This document shows positions 15,826 through 23,814 of a stretch of 33,824 nucleotides of DNA, piece by piece; position 1 is the stretch's first letter; the number at the start of each line of letters is the position of its first letter. Below the pieces are notes generated by a model. That model made no database searches, was not told the origin of the DNA, and saw only the letters and a program-made list of their open reading frames with translations. Source of the DNA: an uncultured Peptococcaceae bacterium (GTDB lineage: Bacteria; Bacillota; Limnochordia; Darwinibacteriales; Darwinibacteriaceae); the NCBI GenBank assembly GCA_937988745.1, contig CALKAR010000257.1, positions 1-33,824 on the forward strand, written 5' to 3'. The position numbers were made by a program, and so were the translations under genes.

Positions 15826-16656
15826 TTATCTATTCATACCTGAGAACTGGATGCCTTGGATGAAGAAGCGCTGTGCCAAGAATAGGATAATGATCATCGG
15901 AAGTGTGGCCGTTACTACGGCGGCCATCATAGTGTTCCACTGAACGTTGCGGAAAAGCCTAAAGTCGGCTAAACCGACAGAAAGTACTTTCCAGCGGTCA
16001 CTTTGAATGACAATCAAGGGCCAGACAAGACTGTTCCACTGTGTAACTAGAGTCATTACCGCGGTAGTGGCGAGGGCCGGTTTAGACATGGGCAGCATGA
16101 CTCGAGTCCAAATTGTGAAGTAGCCAGCTCCATCAATTTTAGCTGCATCCTCAAGATCGTCCGGAATAGACATCAGATACTGCCGGACTAAGAATGTTCC
16201 CAAAGCGTTGCCAAATACAAAGGGCAGAATTAATCCTTGGAGCGAATCTACTAAACCGAGCTCCAAAACGATGATATAGGCGGGAATTAAAGTCACTGTA
16301 CCAGGGATCATCATGGTTCCCAAATAGAGATAGAAGATGGCATCTCTGCCTGGGAAACGCAGCCGAGCGAACCCATATCCGGCCATTGAACACGAGATAA
16401 CCTGTCCAAGGGTGATAATGCAAGCGACAATCACTGTGTTGAGCAGGTATCTTCCCACATTGAAGTTGCTCCAAGCAGTCCGATAATTTTCCCACATGGG
16501 CTTAGCTGGAATCAGCGTATATCCTCGGAATACCTCATCGAGATGTTTGAGAGAGGTAGAAAACTGCCAGAAGAGCGGGAAGAGGTATACGAATAGGATC
16601 AAAAAGACTAGAGCATAGAGCAGTATTCTTCCAACACGCTGCACTGATTTAGACAC
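15826..16656 (-). CDS. CUT1 sugar ABC transporter permease, MalG-type
   Basis: A 276-residue inner-membrane permease with about six helices (first at 12-33). The EAA loop that docks the ATPase reads EDAAKIDGAGYFTIWTRVMLPMSKPAL, and the protein ends in the MalG-typical FIQGIQFSGMNR. It pairs with the MalF-type permease 16 bases upstream and the binding protein before that. GTG start at 16656 with AAAGGGGGA upstream. No ATP-binding gene is in the operon, so a shared MsmX/UgpC-type ATPase elsewhere is expected. The sugar is unknown. Confidence 0.92.
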   Translation of the reverse strand: MSKSVQRVGRILLYALVFLILFVYLFPLFWQFSTSLKHLDEVFRGYTLIPAKPMWENYRTAWSNFNVGRYLLNTVIVACIITLGQVISCSMAGYGFARLRFPGRDAIFYLYLGTMMIPGTVTLIPAYIIVLELGLVDSLQGLILPFVFGNALGTFLVRQYLMSIPDDLEDAAKIDGAGYFTIWTRVMLPMSKPALATTAVMTLVTQWNSLVWPLIVIQSDRWKVLSVGLADFRLFRNVQWNTMMAAVVTATLPMIIILFLAQRFFIQGIQFSGMNR

Positions 16657-16672
16657 TGTCCAATTCCCCCCT

Positions 16673-17563
16673 TTAAGTCAGATCGTAATTGATGCGGCGA
16701 CCGACGATTCTGAAGAAGAGCACGCTTGTTGCAGCAATCAGTAGGAACAAAATGACAGCCATCGCCGTCGCTTCGCCCATGCGCAGGAACTGAAAGCCCT
16801 TTTGATAGAGATACAGATTGTATACTCTAGTGGCATTTCCAGGTCCGCCACCGGTCATCGCATAGGGCAGATCGAAGATTTGGAATGTACCAATCATGTT
16901 CACGATCAGGTCATAAAAGAGAATTGGACCGATCAGGGGAATCGTGATCCGCCAAAACCGTGTCCATCGAGAAGCTCCGTCTACAATAGCAGCTTCAGTA
17001 ATTTCCCTCGGAATAAGCTGCAGGCCGGTCAGAAAGACAATAATGTGAAAGCCCAGATACTGCCAAACGTTTACGATAATAACCGAAGGCAGGGCCCAGT
17101 CTTGTGAGGCTAACCAAGGAATGCGCTGCATGCCCAATTTAAGCAGGATTTGGTTGATGATCCCAAATTGTGAGTTAAATATCCAGGTCCAGGTCAATCC
17201 TACAGCTACAGACATGGATACCCATGGCACAATAAATAGCGTACGCAGCAGGTTTTGCATCCGGATATTCTGATTGAGCAGAACTGCGATAATCAATGCT
17301 AAGGCACTCTGCACGGGAACGTTGATGATTACAAACTGGAACGTCTTTTTAAGCGATAGCTTGAACACGGGATCCTTCAGCAGTGCTTTGTAGTTGGCAA
17401 ATCCCACCCATTTCGGATCGTTAATCAGATCCCAGGCAGTGAAACTAAGCACTACTGCGGCAATAATAGGAATCAGCTGGAAAACCAGGAACCCGATGAG
17501 GTTTGGTGCAATAAACAGGTAGCCGGCTAGTGCTTCTTGTCGAGTGGTCCGCTTTCGCCACAT
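16673..17563 (-). CDS. CUT1 sugar ABC transporter permease, MalF-type
   Basis: A 296-residue permease with six predicted helices. It shows the LFIAPNLIGFLVFQLIPII first helix and an EAA loop, EITEAAIVDGASRWTRFWRITIPLIGP. ATG at 17563 is chosen (AAAGGAGG, 7-base spacer, MWRKRTTRQEA) rather than the frame opening at 17617. It lies 62 bases downstream of the binding-protein gene and 16 bases upstream of the MalG-type permease. It forms the translocation pore heterodimer with that protein. Confidence 0.92.
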   Translation of the reverse strand: MWRKRTTRQEALAGYLFIAPNLIGFLVFQLIPIIAAVVLSFTAWDLINDPKWVGFANYKALLKDPVFKLSLKKTFQFVIINVPVQSALALIIAVLLNQNIRMQNLLRTLFIVPWVSMSVAVGLTWTWIFNSQFGIINQILLKLGMQRIPWLASQDWALPSVIIVNVWQYLGFHIIVFLTGLQLIPREITEAAIVDGASRWTRFWRITIPLIGPILFYDLIVNMIGTFQIFDLPYAMTGGGPGNATRVYNLYLYQKGFQFLRMGEATAMAVILFLLIAATSVLFFRIVGRRINYDLT

Positions 17564-17625
17564 AAACTTGCCTCCTTTGTAGAGAGGGGCACATGCGGTG
17601 CCCCTCGGACTGCGCAACTATTCTG

Positions 17626-18939
17626 CTACTCCAGGAGATGGGTTACTTGGCTTTCGATGCTTTCGATTGCGGATGGAATGTCAATGAATCCACCAAAAGC
17701 CAGATCCAGTTCTCTACCAATGACGTCGAAGATCTCGTTCCAGTTGACGTGCATTGGCCATGTACCGGTATTTTCTGTCAGGTCAATGTATACAGCTACA
17801 TTTGCAGGTTCTCTGCCAGCGTAGGCCTCAAGGAATACATCAACTAACTCTTCGACTGCTGGGAAGACAGTACCGTATTCGGCTACAATCTTCTGGGACT
17901 CGTAGCCTTCAAGCCACTTGACCAGACGCCATGCCTCTTCCTTGTGAGGAGTATGAGCATAGATGTTGTGAGCCAATCCGTTAAATGCACTTACCCGGCC
18001 CTTTGGCCCCCAAGGAAGCCCGACGACGTCCCAAGAGAAGCTTTCAATGCTGCGTCCGGCGGTGAGCATCCAGGAACCGGCTGGAATCATGGCAAAATGA
18101 CCTGCAACGAACAAATCCCAAGCCGTTCCACCTGCTACAGTAGCTTCGGGTGGAGGTGCCACATGGTACTTGTTGACTAAGTCAGACCAGAACTGCAGAG
18201 CCTCTACTGCTTCTGGTTCGTTTAGGACGAACTTATTTCCGTAAGGCTTATCGATGACACCGGTGCCGCCGTTCATCCAAACAAAGTTCAGCCATCCGGC
18301 TTGCATGTTAGAACCAGCGATGTCACCGAAGCCATACTGTACAATCCTGTTGGGATCGAAGTCAGGATCCAGGGCGTTTCGGCCTTGATCGTCAAGGGTC
18401 AGAAGCTGAGCGATTCGGACAAAGTCGCCACCGTCGATAGGGTTCCATGTCCAATCATCGGTAGGATAAGGCACGCCAGCCTTATCAAACAGGTCTTTGT
18501 TGTAGAAGATTGCAATGGTGTCCCAGTCTTTGGGCAGGCCATACTGAGCACCATCGTAATGCCAAACATCAAGCAAGCGCTGGAAATAGATACTGGTATC
18601 TACACCGTCGCGTTCGATATAAGGCTTCAGGTCAAGCAGAGCACCCCGGGCAACAAAACCAGAGAAGTAAGCAGCATGTCCCCAGAACACATCGGGAAGA
18701 TTACGTGCGGCCATACCGGTTGTGAGCCTGGTCCAGTAATCGTTCCATTCTACCAGTTCCATTACTACTTCGATATCTGGGTTCCGGCGCATGAACTCTT
18801 CAATGGAAGCGCGGTAAGCTTCTTCTTGGTTCTGGTCCCAGAACATGTAGCGCAGCTGCACTTTGTCGGCGCTGGCTGCGGCTGTAAACAGCAAGCTTAC
18901 TAAGAGCGTGGTGAGCACAAACCATGCAGTTTTCTTCAT
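17626..18939 (-). CDS. CUT1 extracellular sugar-binding protein
   Basis: A 437-residue family-1 solute-binding protein that delivers an oligosaccharide to the two following permeases. The signal peptide MKKTAWFVLTTLLVSLLFTA ends at an ASA-type cleavage site. There is no lipobox cysteine, so the mature protein would be soluble outside the membrane, which is unusual for a monoderm Firmicute. The mature part is typical: LRYMFWDQNQEEAYRASIEEF, ARNLPDVFWGHAAYFSGF, AIFYNKDLFDKAGVPYP, and a late KEEAWRLVKWLEG hinge segment. ATG at 18939 has AAGGAGG 9 bases upstream; the frame to 18984 is ignored. The lacI gene ends 63 bases upstream on the same strand, so it is likely first in the same transcript. 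Ligand unknown. Confidence 0.93.
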   Translation of the reverse strand: MKKTAWFVLTTLLVSLLFTAAASADKVQLRYMFWDQNQEEAYRASIEEFMRRNPDIEVVMELVEWNDYWTRLTTGMAARNLPDVFWGHAAYFSGFVARGALLDLKPYIERDGVDTSIYFQRLLDVWHYDGAQYGLPKDWDTIAIFYNKDLFDKAGVPYPTDDWTWNPIDGGDFVRIAQLLTLDDQGRNALDPDFDPNRIVQYGFGDIAGSNMQAGWLNFVWMNGGTGVIDKPYGNKFVLNEPEAVEALQFWSDLVNKYHVAPPPEATVAGGTAWDLFVAGHFAMIPAGSWMLTAGRSIESFSWDVVGLPWGPKGRVSAFNGLAHNIYAHTPHKEEAWRLVKWLEGYESQKIVAEYGTVFPAVEELVDVFLEAYAGREPANVAVYIDLTENTGTWPMHVNWNEIFDVIGRELDLAFGGFIDIPSAIESIESQVTHLLE

Positions 18940-19002
18940 CAGCAGTTGCCTCCTTAGAAGTAAATTCAAACTTGTTAAACACACTAGGCTTGCTTCAGTA
19001 GA

Positions 19003-20040
19003 TCACCTCCCAGCAGACACACGTTCGAGACTACGCGTCGTACCGCGTACAACAAGCCTTACGTCAACAACCACCTTCGCTGTCTGTTCGGTATGAGATT
19101 CGAGCATCCCTAAGAGCATGGTGCAGGCATTCGTTCCGACTGCGTATGGATCTGTTTCTACTGTTGTGAGAGGTGGAGAAAAATTCTGCCCTACTGGTAT
19201 CCCATCGAAACCTACCACAGAAATATCCTGAGGTACTCTCAGGCCAAGGTCTGTAATGGCTCGCAGCGCACCGAGAGCCATCTCATCTGATACTGCAAAA
19301 ATGGCAGTCAGAGTGGGATCCGTTTCCAGCAAGATTTTTGCCCCAAGGTATCCGCCAAACTGAGTGAAATGACCGTTGTGGACCAGCTTCGTGTCATAAG
19401 AAATTCCCCAATCTTCGAGCGCTTTTACGAAACCACGTCTGCGATAGATTCCTGATGACCATTCATCTCCGCCGCTGAGAAGGCCAATTCTCCGGTGGCC
19501 GCTTTCTAGGAGGTAGCTGGCGGCATCATAGGCACCTTGAAAGTTATCGAGGTGGACGGTATTCCACTGAGTGTCATCATCGTAACAATCGATTGCCACC
19601 GCCGGGATACCATATCGTTCTAACGCATCTACGATGGGGTGTCCTGGTGGGCAGATATAGAGAGCACCTGCGGGATTTGTCTTGCGCAGTACATCGTCGA
19701 AGTATGTTTGATCCCATGTTGGGAATAGAATCTGCACCAGGGCAAATCCCCGTTTTCGGCAGACATCAGCGATGCCGCTTAAGTTACCTAAATACCAGGT
19801 GTTGAGGTTTTCTGATAGAACCACGAAAACGATGGTGTCCGAAGCTTTTTTTGCCTTCTTGGCGCGCTTAGGGGGCAGGTAGCCATAGCGTTTTGCCGCT
19901 TCAAGAATTCGGCGCTTAGTTTCTGGACTAACTCGCTCGTCATGTCCGTTGAGGGCGTTAGAGATGGTCGCGGGTGATACATCAAGAAGGCGTGCCAGCT
20001 CTCGTCCTGTAATCTTCGATTGTGAACGTTTGTCAGCCAC
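19003..20040 (-). CDS. LacI-family transcriptional regulator
   Basis: A 345-residue repressor-type regulator. The N-terminal helix-turn-helix (ITGRELARLLDVSPATISNALNG) and hinge helix (ETKRRILEAAKRYGY) are followed by a periplasmic-binding-protein-like sugar-sensing domain ending VVVDVRLVVRGTTRS. An extra lysine-rich linker (PPKRAKKAKKASD) separates the two. GTG start at 20040 with GAGG 9 bases upstream. It heads the operon lacI-binding protein-permease-permease and is divergent from the histidine kinase gene. The perfect palindrome at 20134-20160 in the shared upstream region is the best operator candidate. The inducer is presumably the imported sugar or a derivative. Confidence 0.93.
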   Translation of the reverse strand: MADKRSQSKITGRELARLLDVSPATISNALNGHDERVSPETKRRILEAAKRYGYLPPKRAKKAKKASDTIVFVVLSENLNTWYLGNLSGIADVCRKRGFALVQILFPTWDQTYFDDVLRKTNPAGALYICPPGHPIVDALERYGIPAVAIDCYDDDTQWNTVHLDNFQGAYDAASYLLESGHRRIGLLSGGDEWSSGIYRRRGFVKALEDWGISYDTKLVHNGHFTQFGGYLGAKILLETDPTLTAIFAVSDEMALGALRAITDLGLRVPQDISVVGFDGIPVGQNFSPPLTTVETDPYAVGTNACTMLLGMLESHTEQTAKVVVDVRLVVRGTTRSLERVSAGR

Positions 20041-20133
20041 TATAAAAACCTCAATCCACTACATTTGTCGAAAACTTCTAATATAAGGTTACTTCTTCAT
20101 TGAAAGAAATCCTTCCGGATATTAATATGAAAT

Positions 20134-20160
20134 TAACTAAATTTCAGGTAAATTTAGTTA
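20134..20160. promoter_or_regulatory. Perfect 11-bp palindrome, candidate LacI-type operator
   Basis: TAACTAAATTT (20134-20144) and AAATTTAGTTA (20150-20160) are perfect inverted copies with a 5-base spacer. It lies in the 219-base region between divergent lacI and kinase genes. No T tract follows, so it is not a terminator. Binding by the adjacent LacI protein is inferred from position. Confidence 0.6.
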
Positions 20161-20205
20161 CGGTAAAATCGTGAGTGCTTAACCATGTTGATTCGCAGGT
20201 ATTCG

Positions 20206-20236
20206 TTAACCATTCGTCAAATAAGATAACAAATCG
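20206..20236 (+). promoter_or_regulatory. Direct repeats upstream of the yesM-like gene
   Basis: TAACCATTCG (20207-20216) and TAACAAATCG (20227-20236) match at 8 of 10 positions and are spaced by 20 bases, about two helical turns. The 11-mer ATAACAAATCG (20226-20236) recurs exactly at 23730-23740 before the second binding-protein gene. AraC-type regulators such as YesN often bind direct repeats of this spacing; that link is inference. Confidence 0.45.
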
Positions 20237-20259
20237 GCGGCGAAAGGTAGGTGAGGGTT

Positions 20260-22071
20260 ATGAGCCTCGCTTCGCTTAGTTTGAAGAAGAAGCTTATTAT
20301 CGCATTTATGTTCATTGCCTTTATTCCCGCTGCGATCATCAGCATGTTTTACTACGTAGATTCCCGCAGAGCATTAGAGGCTAATGTCGGTGAGACATAC
20401 ATGCTTCTCTTAGCACACATTTTGAACAATGTGGAACAGCAGGTAGAAGAAGTTTACCAATTTACTAACTGGCTTTACTTGGAGCGCGATATTGTCCGTC
20501 TTCTAGAACGGTCACCGGAGGAGGCACGCCGTTATGACCAGCAGGCCATCAATGTGGTGGAAAAAATCGAGAGTCAATTTCGCTTTCTGCCCATTATGGA
20601 GCATGTGAATTCCTTCTTCCTCTTGGGTCACAATGGACTAGATATACGCTACGGACCAGATAGTTATCGGGTCGATCCCAGCCAGTTTGCAGACGAAGAG
20701 TGGTTTCAAAAGGGTATGGACCAAGTCGGTGAGTTGACTTGGGGAGACCTTACAAAGCACTATTCACCTCGCTCGGCCTACGAGTATGTCATTCCTGTCT
20801 ACCGCAACTTCGTTCACATCCACAGAGGAAAAGTCCTTGGTTCTATTGTCCTGCTCCTGAACCCCACCTTTTTCCGCCAATCTTACAGCGGACTAGTGAC
20901 AGAACAGCCCGCAGCGTTGTTTATCCATGATGCACAGGACAGACTGTTTTTCAGCGATGTCACTGGTCCGGCTGCGCCGGAAGTCAACTGGACTGATCTT
21001 CTGCCTGAGTCAGCCGATCTACCTTATTTTGAGATCACACAAAACGGTCATAGTTATCTCGTGGTGCAGACCGTTTCGGAAAAAACCAAGTTCAGGGTCA
21101 CGCTCATCACCCGACTCAACGAGCTGCAGAGACAGCGGCAGATTATTACAATTACAACAATCTTAGTTGCCGCAGGCACCATTCTGCTGTGTTCTGCTTT
21201 TTCTGTATTCCTTTCTCAAAATTTAGGCAAGCCTATCTGGCAGCTCATGGAGACCGTCGATAAAATCGCCGCGGGAGAGTTCGATCAGCAGATTGCTCTG
21301 CGGAATCAGGACGAAATCGGAGCCCTTGGTGCCTCTATCAATCGTATGGCCCAGCAGATTGAACAGCTCATGGCCGAGCGTGTCAAGGCAGAGAAGGACA
21401 TGCGGGAAGTGGAAATCAAGTTGCTGCAGAGTCAGATCAACCCGCATTTCCTCCACAATACCCTTAATTCAATTAAATGGATGGCCACACTCCAGGGGGC
21501 TGATGGAATCAGGGAAATGGTGGGCTGCCTTGGAAGGCTTCTGCGGGCAGTGATGGGCAATGTGAACGAGAAAATCACCATCCGAGAAGAACTTGACCTC
21601 CTAAAGGACTACATCCACATTCAGAAGATCCGCTATCGGGGTAAGATCTCGTTCCGGTACGAAATTAAGGAATCAGAGTTGAAACCGCGGATTGAGGAGT
21701 GTTTGATTCCCAAATTTACTCTCCAGCCCCTGGTGGAAAATGCTATCTTTCACGGCATTGAACCGAAGGAAGGCTCAGGAACTATTGTCATCTCATTTGA
21801 GCAAAAAGAAGACTCGCTAGAAATCGGGGTTTGGGATGATGGGGTGGGTATCCCCCCAGACAAACTGCGGATACTGCAGAGTTTAGATCAAGTAATTGAA
21901 GCGGGTGAAATCAATTCTGGTATCGGTTTGAGGAATATACACCACCGTATTCAGCTGATCTATGGCAGTGAATACGGACTGAGTATCTCAAGTGAAGAGG
22001 GTGAATACACCAAGGTGATCATAACACTGCCGGTGGAGGTGAGAAGCGATGTTGAAGGTCTTGATCGTTGA
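20260..22071 (+). CDS. YesM-type sensor histidine kinase
   Basis: A 603-residue membrane sensor kinase. TM1 is at about 11-31, an extracytoplasmic dCache-like sensor domain at about 32-290, TM2 at about 294-318, then HAMP (about 320-372). The His_kinase domain has phospho-acceptor His396 in SQINPHFLHNTLNSIKW. The HATPase domain has VENAIFHGIEP, DDGVGIPPD and SGIGLRNIHHRI. The family senses external oligosaccharides, or a binding protein loaded with them, and phosphorylates its partner regulator. ATG at 20260 is preferred because AGGTGA ends 5 bases upstream; GTG at 20251 is the alternative. The 3' end overlaps the response regulator gene by 23 bases, so the pair is translationally linked. Confidence 0.93.
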   Translation: MSLASLSLKKKLIIAFMFIAFIPAAIISMFYYVDSRRALEANVGETYMLLLAHILNNVEQQVEEVYQFTNWLYLERDIVRLLERSPEEARRYDQQAINVVEKIESQFRFLPIMEHVNSFFLLGHNGLDIRYGPDSYRVDPSQFADEEWFQKGMDQVGELTWGDLTKHYSPRSAYEYVIPVYRNFVHIHRGKVLGSIVLLLNPTFFRQSYSGLVTEQPAALFIHDAQDRLFFSDVTGPAAPEVNWTDLLPESADLPYFEITQNGHSYLVVQTVSEKTKFRVTLITRLNELQRQRQIITITTILVAAGTILLCSAFSVFLSQNLGKPIWQLMETVDKIAAGEFDQQIALRNQDEIGALGASINRMAQQIEQLMAERVKAEKDMREVEIKLLQSQINPHFLHNTLNSIKWMATLQGADGIREMVGCLGRLLRAVMGNVNEKITIREELDLLKDYIHIQKIRYRGKISFRYEIKESELKPRIEECLIPKFTLQPLVENAIFHGIEPKEGSGTIVISFEQKEDSLEIGVWDDGVGIPPDKLRILQSLDQVIEAGEINSGIGLRNIHHRIQLIYGSEYGLSISSEEGEYTKVIITLPVEVRSDVEGLDR

Positions 22072-23665
22072 TGATGAAGCCATCGTGCGGGTCGGCCTCA
22101 AATCGATGATTGACTGGGAAGCTCACGGCTTTGAACTGATCGGAGAGGCGAAGGATGGGCGCAGTGCTTTGGAAATGATCCAGGCTCACTATCCGGACGT
22201 TGTGATCACCGACTTAAAAATGCCCGTTATGGATGGACTTGCACTGATTCGCGCCATCAAGGAACGTCGGTATCAATGCCGAGTTGTGGTGCTTTCCAGT
22301 TATGACGATTTTGAACTGGTGCGGGAAGCCATGAAATTGGGGGCACTCGACTATCTGCTTAAGCTAGAGGTAGAACCAGAACAGCTCCTTAAAGTGCTCG
22401 AGGCATTTCGCGATGAAATCCTTAAAGAGCAGGAAGCTGCCAGCCGTCAGGCTCAAATTGACGATGCCATTAAGACAAGCCTAAGCACGGTGCGGCAGGC
22501 TTTCCTTAAGGAGTTGATCTGTGGCATTTCCGATCTGAACCAGGTGCTGGAAGGGATCGAGCGGCTCGACATTGCTCTAAATCCAGCCCACATGTACTGT
22601 CTCGCCCTTTGGGTTGGCCATGGACCAGATCTGATAAAGCGTTCTGCACAGGAGATCAGCACAAGGATCACTGCCATCATCAGCGTGTGTGAAGAAGTGA
22701 TCTGTGATGACAATATCGGATATGCCTTTTCAAACACCGAACAGGAATACATCGTGCTGCTGTCTCCAAGGCGAGGCGCCGCTTCGGTCGCCAAGATTGT
22801 GCATGACTGCACGAGGCTGGTTACGATGCTGGAGCAGTATCTAGGAGTCAGCGCTACCATTGGGGTCAGCGAGAAGTTGGGCCACTGGGGTGAAATATCT
22901 CAAGGATACGCCCAAGCAGCCGCCTGTTTGAAGTATCGCTTCTGCAGCAGCTTAGGTAACATTATTTTATGGAACCAAATCGCCGACTGTCCGCCCCTGC
23001 AGGAAAGCTACTCTATTCTGCCTTATCGGCCAAAGCTGGAAAAGGCATTCGCGCATCGCCAAGTTGATGAACTGAAGGAATGTCTAGCCGAAATACGCAG
23101 GGATTTTGCGGAACTTTGCCTTACCCCCGAGGCTGCCTGCGGTGCAGCGGTAGAGTTATATTCGGTGCTCTGTGAAACCATCGATCGGGATCATCTCGCA
23201 ATTGAGCAGGTACTGCGGACAAGTCAGGTTTCTTACCAAGAACTACTTCACACTCCGAACTTCCAAGAGCTGGCTGGATGGCTGCAGGAACTGCACGATG
23301 AGCTGCTCAACTTTGTGCAGGGAAGCCAAGATGATTACCCCTGGATTATTGCAGAAGCTAAGCGGTTTATTCATGATCATTACGATCAGGAGATTTCACT
23401 TGGAGAAGTAGCGGCCCAGGTCGGTCTTACACCATCTTATTTTTCCACTCTTTTTAAGGAACACGTAGGCACGGCCTATTCAGACTATCTTACCAACCTG
23501 CGGATCACTAAGGCAAAGGAGCTTCTGCGGACCACTTCTTATCGGGTTTATGAAATCAGCCATATGGTGGGGTATCCCAACCAATACTACTTCAACCGCT
23601 TATTCAAAAAGATAGTGGGAATGACTCCGCTTGATTACCGCAGATCGAAGAAAACTACAACTTAG
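22049..23665 (+). CDS. YesN-type AraC-family response regulator
   Basis: A 538-residue two-component regulator. The N-terminal receiver domain (about 1-120) has VLIVDDE, phospho-acceptor Asp55 in VVITDLKMPVMDG, and a switch Ser in VVVLSSYDDF. A long middle region (about 130-430) of the YesN type follows, then a C-terminal AraC double helix-turn-helix (about 435-535; ISLGEVAAQVGLTPSYFSTLFKEHVG and the signature IVGMTPLDYRRSK). ATG at 22049 with GGAGGTGAG upstream. It is expected to activate the binding protein-permease operon 149 bases downstream in response to the kinase. Confidence 0.94.
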   Translation: MLKVLIVDDEAIVRVGLKSMIDWEAHGFELIGEAKDGRSALEMIQAHYPDVVITDLKMPVMDGLALIRAIKERRYQCRVVVLSSYDDFELVREAMKLGALDYLLKLEVEPEQLLKVLEAFRDEILKEQEAASRQAQIDDAIKTSLSTVRQAFLKELICGISDLNQVLEGIERLDIALNPAHMYCLALWVGHGPDLIKRSAQEISTRITAIISVCEEVICDDNIGYAFSNTEQEYIVLLSPRRGAASVAKIVHDCTRLVTMLEQYLGVSATIGVSEKLGHWGEISQGYAQAAACLKYRFCSSLGNIILWNQIADCPPLQESYSILPYRPKLEKAFAHRQVDELKECLAEIRRDFAELCLTPEAACGAAVELYSVLCETIDRDHLAIEQVLRTSQVSYQELLHTPNFQELAGWLQELHDELLNFVQGSQDDYPWIIAEAKRFIHDHYDQEISLGEVAAQVGLTPSYFSTLFKEHVGTAYSDYLTNLRITKAKELLRTTSYRVYEISHMVGYPNQYYFNRLFKKIVGMTPLDYRRSKKTTT

Positions 23666-23707
23666 TGAACAAGAGTGCAAGTTTTATTCAAGGCATCCTT
23701 GTCTCAA

Positions 23708-23796
23708 TGTAACAATAGAAACACAAAATATAACAAATCGCATCATTGTTCATTTACATTAATGTAATAAAGGTGTAGCTTGGAAGTAACAAATAG
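23708..23796 (+). promoter_or_regulatory. TAAC repeats and palindrome before the second binding-protein gene
   Basis: Three copies of a TAACAAATCG-like element: TAACAATAGA at 23710, TAACAAATCG at 23731 (21 bases later) and TAACAAATAG at 23787. Between the last two is a perfect 14-base palindrome, TTACATTAATGTAA (23754-23767). The 149-base region has no open reading frame and must hold the promoter for the importer operon. I could not fix -35 and -10 boxes with confidence. The repeats are candidate YesN sites; the palindrome may bind another dimeric regulator. Confidence 0.45.
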
Positions 23797-23814
23797 CGTT
23801 GAAGGAGGATTTGC

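Noticed and set aside
18301..18903. 200-codon plus-strand open frame antisense to the first binding protein
   Set aside because: No ribosome site and no family-like sequence; it mirrors a well-supported gene in codon phase.
22453..22860. 135-codon minus-strand open frame inside the YesN-type gene
   Set aside because: Serine- and cysteine-rich shadow translation with no ribosome site or recognisable domain.
23689..23702. Small hairpin CAAGG-CAT-CCTTG after the response regulator gene
   Set aside because: Only five base pairs and a 3-base loop with no T tract; too weak to call a terminator.
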